From Lutraria lutraria (Eukaryota > Mollusca > Bivalvia > Venerida > Mactridae), in contig OZ026841.1 in assembly GCA_964023205.1 (NCBI GenBank), positions 25,871,561 through 25,935,560 of the forward strand: DNA of 64,000 nt, given 5' to 3'. Below are positions 25,501 through 40,500 of this stretch, piece by piece; positions within the stretch are counted from its first letter, which is position 1; each line of letters begins with the position of its first letter. A program made the translations under genes and the position numbers. The notes below the pieces were generated by a model that ran no database searches, was not told the DNA's origin, and was given only the letters and a program-made list of their open reading frames with translations.

Positions 25501-28500
25501 AATTTTTTTCCATGTTATATATCATACACGTGGAAATCATGACAACACCAAATAACATGTATAATAAGAGACCATTGAGAAACATATGTAACCAATAGGA
25601 TAAAGATTGTCTAGGGTACTAGTGTACTGATACAAGTTTAGCTATTAAATTTTCGTGTTATCTTATCCACTAACTTACAAAACTTTTCTAACACGTGGAC
25701 GTTTTGAGATTGCATAATTTGGATATAAATTAGATCAGGGTCAGTATAGGGTGGAATATTTAAAAATCTGTTTCTGTCCAGGTTAAAAAACGGACATTGT
25801 AATATATAATGTGTTTCTGAGCCAACTGTATTCGTATTACAAAGAGGACAAATTCTATCATGTAGTAAAGTTCCGTCATAACGACCGGTTTCTATAGGTA
25901 CATGTAACCGATGATTTGCAATACGGAATTTGAAAAACACATCGGAGTCGTGTTTTTTCAGAAGTTTGAAATATGTTTCGAGCTCAAGATCAAATTTAGA
26001 TTGTTTATATAACTTTCCTTTGTTAGACTGTTCTAATTGTGCATTCCATGTTTGTTTATACTGATCTTTTAAGGTTTGTTTGACTATCTTGTGTAAAATC
26101 GGTGTATTGTATTGTAACTGATTGATCATCCCAAATATTACTTCGGCCGCATGTGTTTAATATTTCTTGTATTTTACGGGTCACCATGTATTCGTGATTT
26201 TGGTTTAACATATAGTTGTATATTTTTAGTACTCAGCGTAGCCGTTTAAATTATGACCCCGTGAAAAAATCACAACAACGGATTGTTGATCAATTTTCAA
26301 CGTTAAAAGTTGGCCCATACCGTTAAATAATAACCCCATTACGCGTGAAAATTTGACCCTCATTAAAAATGATCAGCCTTTGTAGAGTTTTTTTTCAGCG
26401 TTGAAAACTACCCCTTACATCAAATAATTGTGCAATGTAACTCATTCTCACGATTTCTATTTATATAACTTTACAGGACTGGCAATTTGTATTTTATATT
26501 CACACGATTTTATCAGGTTTTTTCTCAATGAGGTTCTTTCATTGTGTTATTTTTATTTTGGTTGAGTTGCTGACAAATTGCATGAACTATTGAAAAAGCA
26601 TCAACAAATGTTCTGCATATAGAGAATGCATGGTTGGTGCCGGATTTGAGAAAGTTTATCCAGTGAGACTTAGAAAGCTAGCTATAAAATGGGCAGGCCT
26701 CCGGATAAATTTTCTCCATCTCGGTACCAATCATATATGCATTCGATTTATCATGTTTCAACAACAAACAAAAGTCCCAAAACTCCATTTGCTTGGATTA
26801 AAGAAAACATGTAGTGCCTCATGACGCGACAGTAAAATAATTCCATGCAATGGTCATGCTATTTGGAATAAAAAGTTAATAAAATACGTTGAGAATCTAA
26901 GTATCAACTTAGTATATAACATAATTATAGTCTCATTTTATGATATAAAAAGCACAGTATGAATTAATTTGTATGACAGAAAGTACCTTCCACTTAGTCA
27001 ATAAAGCGTTGTGCACATTTTACAATTGTCCGTTTTAGACATTAAGGATCACAGACACAAATGCAAGCATTAAACTCTTGTAGAATGAATCATTTGTAAA
27101 ACATTCACCACATACTTTTTTGAATTGTAAATTGCTGTATAACCATAGAAAATGGAGAGTAATAGTAAGTTATATTACATCCCTTTATGGTGCGAATTCA
27201 AATAACCCAGGTCGAATATTTTCAAAAGGTTGTGTGATTGGAAGTTGGCATTTAATCAATTATATATGAATGCCACACTTTATAAGGCCCAACTACCTCT
27301 AATTTTTGTTCATGGACATTTAAAGTTTGTATTATGGTCCGTTATCCTTAATTAAATGCTTACAGTTTGATTAATAATCAAGCTAAATATTTGTCTTTTA
27401 ACTCTGTTTTTAAAAGAGCATCTCAAATAGCTCATATTTAAAGAAGTTTGAAACAAAATGCGAAAAAATCGATATGATATCGCAAATAGACAAGAACAAA
27501 GGGGCGCTTACGGGGCAATGAAATGTATCCAGACTGTCTTAAACAGTACTATACGAGAGCTACGCTCCTGTATTACTAATTCTGTTGTTCGTACAGTCGA
27601 TCTCTGTCGTTTATCTAGGGTTTTAGATATCGTTAAAAATTGATCCCAAGATTAATCCAAATTTGATATTGATCAATATTCAACGACTTTCTTGATCAAA
27701 ATCTAATGTTATAAACCTGTCGGGGTCGATTTTCAACGTTGAGAAATGACCCTTGCGGTCATTCTTCCACGGGGTCAACATTATATGCTACACCGGCTCA
27801 TCCTAAACCCGACATTTGTGGATTTTATACAGATTTCAGACACTTCAATCTGATTTAGTCAGCTACCACGCCACAAAAGAAGCAGAGACTTTGGTTAAAG
27901 CCTCTGCTTCAATCGTACTTCAGAAGTTCTTCATCAGCGCTGCAAAATTTAAAGACCCGCTTCATCTAAAGTCCCGGGGATTTCTTTCATACTTCTTGAT
28001 CATGCTTCAGATGCCAAGTCCCCCGCTACACCGAAGCGGACGGGGACTTCAGAAGTACTTCATAGACTTTGGGATGGATTGATTTTATCTATTTCTTATA
28101 AGGAGGGGCTTCATAAGCGCTTCAGTATATTTAAAGGGATGGTGATGTTTGATGCTTCTTTGAGGTGCTTCAGACGCGCTTCAGTTTGTACTTCAAAGGC
28201 GCTTCTGACTAGGGACTTCTAATGCGCTTCAACCTAATTTGCATACTGAAGCACATCTGAAGCGCTAATTAACATAATTGGGACGGGACTTCAAATGCGC
28301 TTCTCCATTACTTTCATACATGTAATTTTATCTGTATCTGTGAAGTTCTCTTAAAGCAGAATACTTTAAAAGTACTTCTTTGATACTCCAGGGGGAAGCT
28401 TCATTTGTACTTCAGATTTGCTTCAGATGTGCTTCTTTTGTTGTGGGGTAGTGTATTAATTGCCATTAGCCCGGTTGTACAACACAAATGAAAATAATTG

Positions 28501-31500
28501 AATGTACTCACAACAAGCGCAATCAAAGGCAACTTGGCCATCAGGGCATGTCACAATGCCTTCGGTCTTAAGGCTGTTCGGGTCTACCCCATATGTTGCT
28601 CCATTTACGGTCACAGTAAATACATCAGTTGTATAGTTTTGTAAATATTGTGCGGTTTGTTCCAAGTAGCTTACAGAATCAACAAGTTCTTGCAAAGCTG
28701 GACTAACTGTAACAGATAATATCTTAAGACAAATTAAGACTTTTATAGACTACAAAAAGTGCATACTACTGTTACATATATATACTTGCTATTTCTCTAT
28801 CATCGTCTAATGTTTTATCATGGTGTTGTACAATACGGCTAAAAACAAATGTTGCAATAAAACGTTAACCATTATACTGGAGTACATTAGTATAAAGAGT
28901 ATTGAAATATTTTACTCGTACAGCACATGCATATTATTATTCCATTGGATTAGCTGTATATCAATTTGCTTCAAAATGAAAACATATTAATTATCTCATA
29001 AAACGATTTCAATTATAATACAGGTTTTTGCAAGGCTTACCTATTCTGTTCGCAACATAATTATTGTACTGTAAATCGGGACCACTGGATAAATCTACAC
29101 TGCGCGTTACCGTTAACTTATTTTCATTTTTGGATACTTGTGCAGTAGTTTGGCACTTATCCGAACACTGTCTTGAGTTAAGATTATATATAACTGCGTC
29201 AGTTACACTTGGCTTATCAGTTTTCAGTATCCCCGAGTTGTATTCTACAACAGTTGTAATGGTTAATGTATTCGGTCCAGATGGCTCTGAAAAAAAGTGG
29301 AATGATATAAATTCGACTTGTGTCATTTAATTTTCATTTTTTATATTGTGGAAACAAATAATGGTCATATGTGTGATAAATGCGTGTGAGAAAGCTGTCC
29401 AGCTTGCTTAAGGAAATTCAGTGGTTGTATCCAGATGTACTCCTGGGGTCTTTCCCACCGTTAAAACTGGAAAATCACCAAATAACATGTTGGTTCGACG
29501 TTGAACCCTATAGTGAAGTATTGCAATGTGACTACATGTGATCGATGAAACAATGTTGGACAAAAAGGAACAAAAAGAGATTTTGAGTATTTTCTCCTTA
29601 CACACTTGTACAGTGCGTGCTTACTATTATATGTGATAGTGCTTTCTCCGTCTGTTATTGTTAGATCCTTAATTTTAAATATTTTATGCATAACATACAC
29701 TAAGGTTCACTGGCGTAGACTTTTTATACATCATACTGAAAATGATTAAAGAACATACCGACACATGAAGACAATATTTGAACATTTTCCCATTGATAAT
29801 TTGTTTCTGGGCCACATGTATACTCGTGTGTGTCACTTTGGAGTCCAGGGGGCATAATTTTATCCTCGTCACAAGTCTGAACACAAGTGCGGGAACCAGT
29901 GGTTAGGTCAGTTGTACACTCAGCTTGAGTGCCATATTTTGTAGACAAGTCTTCACAAACTAGAACATTTCATTAAAAAATTATATTCGAAACTAAACAT
30001 GACACAAAACAATCATCTTTACGCAATAAAAAGAAACAACAACACATTTCTATCATTTCAAAATTATTTTCTAGGTTAGAGTCGTCATATGTGATAACAT
30101 TTCTCTGATGATGATGTTTACAGTCACTGCAAACAAGTTGTAGTCTGATAATGGTTTTATTTATATTAACAAGTGACATGAATTGCCACATAACCAGGTT
30201 TTCATTCTCCAGTCGCTTATCCCGTTCCTACTTTCAGTGTTAGGGTGGAAACAATTTGCCTATGTTGGACTTTGACAGCTTATTATGTAACTGAAGTTAT
30301 CCATTGATCGTTACTGACAGCCTGCTAACACTTTATATTGCATTATTGAACATTGCCTCGCGAACATTCGCCAATCTTCGAAAAACCTAGTTGATGATAA
30401 CGTTACTAATTTGTAACAGGAGCTTGAAGGAAAATACCTTGACACACATCAGTGTTACATAGAATGGTATCTTCATCATTTCCGATACAATCAGCCCCAA
30501 AAAGATCGGGGACAGGGCTGTCACATGCTCGGGTTCTGGTCTGACTTCCAGTTCCACAGTTTTGTGTGCAAATAGATGAAATTGTCCACTCAGACCATCC
30601 TCCATCAACTGTAAAGATACTAACAGTTTCATCACGAAGAACAAAACAACAGTTATTCAAATTGTATTTTTAAGCTAAAATGTGTTTATCGAATGATTAG
30701 AATATTCATCAAAAACGTTAAATGGAAATTAAGAAGTGATTACCTGGCGCGATCTCACACAAAGGCCCTGAATAGCCTGGTGGACAATCACACATGTAAT
30801 TCGAATCACCGTTGTGACAAGTTGCTCCATTTGAGCATTCGTGGTTTGTACAGAAATCTGGTGGTGTCAAGCACGTGTCACCAGACCATCCCGAGTTGCA
30901 ATGACAAAAATATGTTCCCTGTCCATGTACACACAGGTGGCCATTACACGGATCTGATTTACAATAGTCAACAGCTGAAAAAAAACACGAAAAGCTAAAA
31001 AATGAACAGGTCTACATCTAAAAATCTATCTTTCACATTTACATTTAGGCACTGCAAACAAACAAACTGTAGCGGTGTGGTATATTGTATTTATAAATTG
31101 GCTGGGTTATTCACAAGCCCGATTAGCTCAGGTGGTAGAGCATCTGACTTGCAAGCAAGATGTCGCGGGTTGGGTACATTATTTTCCTCCTCCTATTACA
31201 AAGCAATAAATGGATAGTTCTGTGCTTAGATCTAATCAAAAATGAGAATGTTCTGAATCAATAGAATCAAATTATACAAATAAATACCGTCGCAATTTGA
31301 TGAGTCGATAACAAATATTCCACCAACATCTATCTCTTGGAGAGCTTGCATATCAATGACGTCATCTGTTTCAGTCACGTGACAGGATGACGCGTGCGTC
31401 GTGATTTCAGATAAATTAAGCGCTCTGTCCAGTACATGAAATCCAGTTATATACAGTCCTAAAATGTACAGAAGGTCTTTGTTTCGAAATACTACATTTT

Positions 31501-34500
31501 TTTTCGCGAAGGTGTCAAAGTTCAATTTTGACCTACATTTCTTGGCATGACGTATTAATTATTCAGAAGAAATTCCTCACTGTATTGGATAATTCAAAGG
31601 AAACTCTTCCATTGGATGAAATCTACAAACGTAGAAAAATTAAGACCACGCCAACTTACGGCGAGTCTGCAATTGTTTAATGTGTACTTCTTGTGGTTGT
31701 AAAATTTGTAAAGTAAAACTGTACGAAAATGTCTTCTTATGCGGTCGAAATAAAGTTATAATCCGTTCTTGACAAACATTTTACATTTATTTGAAATAAT
31801 GATATATCATACAGTAGATATGACTAAATGAGTAATTTATTTAGCTGACCTCATATCCACATTTTAATGCGTGACCTAATTGGACTGTTAGCTGATAAGT
31901 GGTGTTCACTCAGTATTATTACGGCAATTTAGGAATTTAATAAAAATCATACTTTTGGTTTCAACAATGTTAATAATATCAAAGAAACTTCGCGACTGTC
32001 TTTTTAAGGACAATTCTTGTCTAAAATATCTACTGAACACTACTATTTGTCGAATATGTATTATTTGCAAGCAATCATGCACAACCTATCAATTGTAGCT
32101 CTATTCAATTAAATTAAATACATATCTAATTTATTTATGGCAAATCTAATTTGGTAATAATTTGTTAGAGCTCTGTTATATCCACCGCTTATTATGTCTA
32201 TGTTCAGCCCAAAGTATATTACCTGATTGACCAGTTGCTGTCAATGTAAGTTCACCATTGAATATTAATGGACTGCTCCCTAAGACTGTTGAGGTGAACA
32301 GTTTGTCACCGTTTATATAAACATTCAGACTGTTGGCAGCAGCGTTCCATACCACTGCTATATGTGTCCAGGTCACGCTGCTTAATTCCTCGATTGTTTC
32401 ATCAATTGTATCCCTTGCAATAAAATCATGTTCAAGTTGTACAGTGTTATAGGCATTTGGAACTGCAAATTCTACGATGACGTAACAGAAATATCACCAG
32501 AATTACTACCTTTTAAAAAGCGAAAGCGAAGAAGAAGACATCCTTTAAAAAATGTAAGTATGACAGGAATATTTAGTCTTGTTGTAAAGCTTATAACTTT
32601 TCTGAACTTCACAGGACAAGTTTGTTAGTTAGGCTGTAGCAATGGAAATACATGTACATGTATTAAACAATACATTTTACATGCTAAATATTATCCAGCG
32701 GGAACATTTCCTTTGTCTTCACAGTTCCGGAACTAATTGCAAGTACATATTTTATAACATAAAATCAACATACGGTATTTTAACACGAACATTATGTGTT
32801 AGGTTAAGTATACATCTATCATTTTCGTTACTCTTCATCTGCAGAATAGTTGTCATTGGTTGTTCGTCTGCCCGTTTCACCCAGACCATCAATGTCATAT
32901 TATTCATACTACCAGGCACACTGGCAACTGTTATTGGTCCACCAGTTTCTTCAACGAGCACATCAATGTCTGTAAAGGTAAAATATTATTTTGATACCAT
33001 CAGAAACACAGTAATCATTCGTACTAGTCATCTTCATACGACTCAAGTGTGCGGTTGTGTGCCAACAAACTTGCGGTTGTGTGCCAACAAACTTACGGTA
33101 GCACGTGGAGTCGCAGAAACTAGTAGAAAACAACACTAACCAAAACAAAGAGGGTAAGTATTTTACAAAACATTCCACTTGGTATCAGAAAATTTGAGAT
33201 GACTTGAAGTTGGTTGGTCTGGTAATTTTAGTCTGTTTTGTAATTGTTTATTCAGTGGACGGATAAAAATCACGAATCACTGAACAGCGGTATTTAAACA
33301 TATTCCAAATTTATGTTTATAATTGCTGTCCTACTTTGACATTTTTACTTGAAGTCGAGCTGGTTGCTTGTGTTGTGGTACCACTGGGACATTTTGTACA
33401 GGTTTTCTGGCCTACTACATCCTGATATTCCCCATACAGACAAGCCGAACAAGGTTCCATACCATCAGGAGAAGTTGTTCCAAGTACACACAATGCTGAA
33501 AGAGCAAAATATTTTCTAATTACTAGAATCACAGCCTGCCTTCTTAATTATTTCCCCTTTGAAGAAGTGGTGGTACAAAAATGTATATTGCTTTGCACAT
33601 GTCGACCGGTCTGTCCGTCGGTCGGTCGGTAACCAAACACATAACTATAGAGACCGAATGACATAAGGTCCTCAGTCTTGGTTGGGAGGTTAGTCATCAC
33701 ATGTAGATGACCCCCATTGGTTTTGAGGTCAGTACATCACAGTTACTCTCAGTGTAAAATACTTGTCAGATCAGTAACTGGAAATTACTATCCAGTTGGC
33801 GCTTAGGGGCATTCGTGTATGACAAGCACATCTTGTTTTTATTATAAATTGGTGCATGGTACAAATCTTCCCGAAATCTTTTTTCATCGAGATTTAATTT
33901 CAAAACATTTGCTGGAACTATGCAAGCTAGTACACTCAAAGGAAATTCAAGTTAGTATCAAGCATATAGTACTTGTAAAAATTACTTAGTACTTGCGAAA
34001 TTATTGATATAACTATGAATTAAATAATTTCACTTTAACTAAATATAACTGTTATTCAGCCTACCTATACATACACTAATATTTCTGGAGCCGATCTGTT
34101 TGGTAGAATATCCATCAGGACAAAGAATACACTCAACTTTACCTTCTACATCTGTATACTGACCGACGGGGCATTCGTCGCACTCGTTTGTTTCCTCATT
34201 CAAATAGTAACCACGTGGACAGGGTTCTACAAGATGGATATTGTTCACGTATTACATTTCTTTCAGTATCTATTGTTCATTTCAGAAATAACTTCAGTTT
34301 TGATCATAACAAAGACACGTATGCTGCTGTATGAGAAAGTATTTTTAACAACAATCTAGCGAAATAATTTAAAACATACCGCAGGTGTCGACATTTAAGA
34401 AATATCCAGCATCACAGTCAAAGTCGGCATATGCAGGTGTTTGCCATGAATCAATTTTTGTTTTGAAGTTTTGTATATTAAGAGTTCCATTTTTGAGCAG

Positions 34501-37500
34501 GTCCTGAATGGCGGCTGATAGAACATTTGCCATGATGTCATCATAGTAGTCTATTTCGGAAATCAGCCTCTCTCCCTCTGATAGTTTAATGCTTAAAACA
34601 ATATCAAACTCAACAACAAGTAGATGGCTTTCAGTATCTTCACGTTTGCTTATGCTGTGATTGGAGTATTCTGCTGACAGTAAAATATTATCTTGGCATC
34701 ATGAATGCTATAGTGATATGGAAATACAGAGTGTTCTAAATATAAGCAGTTAATAATTCAATATTATACCCAACACATTACATAAATATTAATTCATTTT
34801 TTACTGTTTTACCAAAAAGTTTGTTTTTTTTGCCAGGATTTATAATTTGAGTTATACTGCGACCTGTTGACAGGTCAAATTGTTTGACTATTGACTACCT
34901 CGATATCGTGTGTTTCCGTAATGAACGTTCGGTAATAATCAGTGCATTCCGGTTAAGGCGGCTAAACGTACCGATTATTCTGATAAACAAACGACAAATT
35001 GCTATTTCGTTGAAAACGTCCAATCCAAACCGTTGCAAGATTTTCAGAGGAAGAATTGAATATATTAAAACATTTATATAATGCATTAGGTAGTAAAACC
35101 ATTTGCGGAACAATCAAACCTTGGTGTCCAAGTGACATTTTGAAACGTTGCGCTCGGCTAACGATCTCGGGACAACAGTTCAAAAGTCTCCCCTCCACCT
35201 CGGGACGACATTTTTTACTGTTCCACAAATGTCAAAGAAACAAGTGTTTATCATTTGTTTTAAAGAAATTGATGCCTTATAAGATAAATGATGTATCGCA
35301 TTTAACCTTACGTACAATCCAAATGCGATGGGCTCTTAAAAAGATTTATGAGATCAGTTGATATTTGCACAGTATTGCAAACATTGCTTTTCTGCATATA
35401 CTGCAATTTACTGTTTCGGATTTTAACATTTATTATTATAATCTTGTCTTGGTTCTGAACAAAACGAAAATTTCTTCACTAATTTGTGATCCTGCGAAAT
35501 GAATTGCTTTCATTTGTCAAAGATCAATGAATTCGATTGTCTAATCAGGGTGATTTTGTGTATAATTATTCTTTATATCTAAATATACATACCATATGAA
35601 CGCACACATTTCCTTTGTTTATTTCTAGATTGGTGTTCGATAATATGAGCATCTCGTTTCTTTCGTCCTTGAATTGGACCACATGTTATACCAAGATTTT
35701 CTGCTGTACACTTCATAGAGTCAGGACAAATATCCTGATATAATGGAATTATTTTGGATGCAATTATTCCAATGAAGTTTTCCTTAATCTCTTCCATTAT
35801 TTCATTTGTTCCACAATTTCCTCCATAGTAGAATATTTCACCGGGAAGTCGAAGAAATCGCGCACTTTTAGGTTCTATTACATAAAAAGAGATAATTTAA
35901 TTGCAGAATAAGCAAAATAATGTACTTGCAATAACTATTTGTATTTTTTTATTATAAATTTGAAACAATGAAAAATATCTAATAGATCTCTATTCGAACG
36001 GTCGAAGTATTACTAGTACTTTTCTTAATCTGAAAGTTGCAGTTGGATTAGTGTTTACTTTCATCTAACAAAGCACAAAAGTAATTTATTAAACTATACT
36101 CAATGTATTTTTTTCTGGCTGTACGCCTGTTTTTATCAGTGTTTCAGTTGCAGAAAGTTAACCTTTCATGTTTTCCTGGATTCCGTTCCCGTTTTCCTCG
36201 TAACTTCAAACTTCTCCCACATGAATGGATCGGATTAGCAGAGAAGGACGAATAGCCTTAGAGGCAATGTTGCCATGGAAATCAAAGGTAAATATGCGTT
36301 GTGCCCATAGTTCAAACTCACGAGGCTGAAGTCAATGAGTCTATCTATCGAGCTAATCGGATGCGTCCACATGGTGGAATTATACGCATCCTAATAAACG
36401 CTTCAAATATTGTCATTTGTAAATCAATGTCATATTCTGTATCGTTAAATACTGGTAGTAATACAGTCTATGAATTCCCTTTCTAGAGTTTTAATATAAA
36501 ACTTGTCTTCATTGTGTGTTTGTGGTTTATGTTGTGCATCTAACAGACTTGACAGATACACGTTTTGTACATTTGCTCCAATTAAAGCGATATACGCAGA
36601 TAGATAAGAAAAGAAATCCCTAGGGGGAAAGCACACACACAAACAATAAATCCGACCTTCCTCAAAATACAACCTTCTCCAAAAACTTACCAAAACCCAG
36701 TAACCTACCAAACCCATGAGACCAATTGCAAATGGAGGAATTTATTACTTGGGTCATTTTGGGGAAACATTAATGTAATTCCTCAATCTATTTTATAACA
36801 ACCAACTGACAGTTTAGCATGAATAAGTAGCATTACCTATACAATCTGGTGTTCTATTGACAGGACTCCATCCTGCGTTGTTTAAACAGAAGATATAACC
36901 GTTAAAGTGAAGAAGACTAAGTGATGGAATAGCATAATTCTTATTACAGTTCATTATATAAAAGGGTTGCATTTGAATCAAATCCGGTGTAATTTCTCCA
37001 TTCATTGGTGGATCTAAATCGGGGCATGCAGTTTCTGAAATAAACAAAAAAGTTGATGTGTACGATATATTTGTACGTATAGCACAGGCACTTGGCACAT
37101 ATCTAAGAAAATTAGAAAACGCTATTTTTGACTAGACCCTCACTTTAATATATGATACATAGTTCTCCTCTAATAAATACTGCTATCGGTTGCCGTTGGG
37201 TTTATCTCGAAATAATTAGTATTTATTAGAGGAGAGAACTTTGAAGTAAGGGTATCGTAAAAGCTCAGATTTGGGATTTATATACCTTATCTATATACAA
37301 TATATTAAAGTGGGGTCTGGTCAAAAATAGCATTTTCTTATTATCTTAGGTCTGTGCCAAGCATCTGTGGTATACAGTCGTTTTCTAAGCTTGAAATCCT
37401 GTCAGTACGTTTCATATCAAATATATATTGTTGTTGGTATGTACTTCTTAGAACGCTTAAATGATTAGCTTGGTTTCGTTTTTAAAAAATATGCCTTGAA

Positions 37501-40500
37501 AACATCGTTGCTACAGAGAGCGACAAAATAATTAAGGCATGATATGGTAAGTAGACAAACAGGAGAAGTGCAGTAAACAGGTAAGTTGGTGTAAACAGTA
37601 GCATGTACCTTATATAACCAATATAACTTCCATAACCTATGTCTTTGGCTTTACTGGTTGCGTTAATTTGAGGCTATAGAGTGTTGCTAACTTTATATGA
37701 TTGTTTAAAACGCAAAAGGAGTTCCGTAGCATTTGAAAAAATACAAAACCTGTACAGAAAGGTTTTTGGCCAACACCCCAATCCCACACGCCAACAAGAT
37801 CGCCGTTATCCTCACAAGTGATCAAATCAGTTCCATTCAGTGGAAGGTTAACCAAGCACGAAAGCCTGCACTCTACGCCGAAAGTATATTTTGCAGTATT
37901 TGCATTTGAACATTCAAATGCGAGGTATTTATCTTGTAGTGTATTAAGTGGATGTCCACAGGTTACCTCTGAAATATAAATAATTTTGCTTTACTCATGT
38001 CTTCAGTTAAGTCGATCAAATGCTAGTTTGAAAGAATTGGTGTAATTAATATCATTTTACCTATCACCAGTAAGCTCACTTAAAGGTTAATACAGAAATG
38101 CAGTGATCTTTCAATCGTGAATGTGGTATTTTGACTTGCGAGGAATATTTTAGCTAATGGTGTTTTCACATTTAATAGATTCGCTACCGCTTGCTACAGT
38201 GAAGTAACTGATATCAAATAAAGACCACACTCATGTCCAACCTTGCACTCGAAGTTCAATGTTACATTCCGGTGATAAATTGCCATCAGAATCTATCGCC
38301 TCGTACTTTACATATTCACTCCCAACATCTAAGACATCTCCAGGTGATGGACCTGATGTTTTTATGACACGAGGTGCTGGGTCCAGTGTGTCTGTTGCAG
38401 TGGGAAGCTCCCATGTTACAGATGTAGATGTGGAACTTCTATTCGCATAAAATATCTGTGGTGTTTTGCATACTAGTATTGGTGGACTGTCATCTGTAAA
38501 TTAAACGTATTGGTCGTCAAAATGTACTTGGTAATTATATAACCCCGAAAAAACTTTTCTGGAGAAAGTATTGACTTGGAACGGCGTGTAAACAAGTAAA
38601 GGGAGTTTAAATCGAAATACAGGCCTACCTCGACCTCATGGGATACGTAAAATAAATACAATACGACAATTTCTCCAATTGTCCATAATTTGCGACTTCA
38701 GAAAACTGAACTGGCATTTGTTTAAGTTCAGTTATTGTTATACGAAAAAAGTTTTTGCTTTACCAATACAAGACGTCTCCGCTAGATTTAACCATGTTCC
38801 ATCAGATTGACAAATAGCAAAAAGTTGTCCTTGCAAAGAAAAACCCCCATCACATCTCATCGAACAAAGCGATTGATAAGCGTAGGGTGGGTCACATTTT
38901 ACACTACCGTTGGTTGGTGGAACCGGTGGTGCACATTTGATTTCTGAAAGAATAGTACTGAATATTCATACATGTCTTTATTTCCTATTCGATCAATTAT
39001 GATGGAATTGTGGCCGTTTGTTTATTTTGTGCATATTATGATACATATAGAGAAATACTATTTTATTTTCAACTTCTCCTACCACGATAGAACTATTGTC
39101 ACCAAGTTCCCCAGCACTTATTTTCGGAATTTTAACTTTAACCTTGCCTATATAATAAAAAAGAATCCACTTATAATTATCAAACTTCGTTATGTTTACA
39201 GGACCTGTGAAATTTAAGGTCAAAGGTCACCGGGGGCATTGTGTATTAAACACAGCTTCCAATTCTTAAGAAGTGCTACAATAATGATTATGGCCAATCA
39301 TTTCAAATAATTCGCTTACTTTCACATGTCGGTATTGTTGACCAGGTCGGTGTCTCCGTGTTCTCACATGTTACAATACTATCTCCTTTTAAGATATATC
39401 CTTCATGGCATTCATACTGACAGCGACTACCAACAGTATAACCATTACAAATATAGTGACCATTGGCCAGCCACTGTGGGCGTGCACATATTTTCTCTGA
39501 AACTGGAAAACCACTGTACTTGTTTAATTTCACACATTATGATATAATTCATTTACTGAACAGAAGTATACGATATGCTTCAAACCGTCTCCAAAAATAT
39601 ATGCAGAATTTTATTGTAAATGTTATTAAACCGAACAGATTACATTTTATGTGCATTTAAGTTTATGAACGAATCCTACAATAAACATAATTACAAATAA
39701 ACTTAGATACTTAAAAAGGGCTTTTATCAATTTTATTCAAAAATTGTTTTCAAGAGCGCCAATTAAGTACTGATAAAAATGACAGAACTAGAGAACTGTT
39801 TAACATGCAACAAGCGCATAGGGACTCGCGTTCAATTATCAGCCGTTCATTTATGTATATAAATATCCCAACAAATTTAAATTGTATCAAAATTTAGAAT
39901 GATATTGTTTTGACAACTACATTTGTAATACATGTAACATACTTTACAGTAATTCGTTGATATGTTCTTATTGTTATCTGGAAAAACATATTTGAATATT
40001 TTTCTCGTATCCTTACCGGTGACTACGAACGAAAAATGACAATATCTATACAGGTTTTGGTTATCGGTCGCCTTGTAGGTTATATTATGTGTTTTTCCTC
40101 CGACAGCCCCATTAAACTGTCCTCCATTAGTGCCTCCGCCGATTTGTTCCACGCTTCAACAATAATAAGTTACATTTCATAATACCAAAATCTGTTACGG
40201 TCAATAACTGTCCGATTTTAATTTTCTTAAATATATGTTCTGACATGGGAAAAACATGGCTGCATGAGTCTTAAGCCAGAGGAAAATTTAGCAGTCAGTT
40301 ATTATTAAGTTATTAAGAAGTTCACCATGTGTAGTAATCGATTATGTTTCATTTGTTCTCGTTTTTGTTTGTTTTTGTTGTTGTTTTTTATAGTTTTTTT
40401 TTTGTGTACGTAGTGTTTAATAAAATTGGCTTTTAGTTCAATGCTTACATTGTCAAAACTGTAGAAACAAACTTTTTAGTGCGTCATAAATAAAATGGCG

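Noticed and set aside
31115..31180. Functional tRNA gene
   Set aside because: A-box is good but the anticodon stem does not pair, B-box is damaged and there is no 3' acceptor strand.
32642..33139. 165-codon plus-strand ORF
   Set aside because: Antisense shadow of LamG exon 32832-32969 and a 24-bp tandem duplication; the minus-strand frame carries the domain signature.
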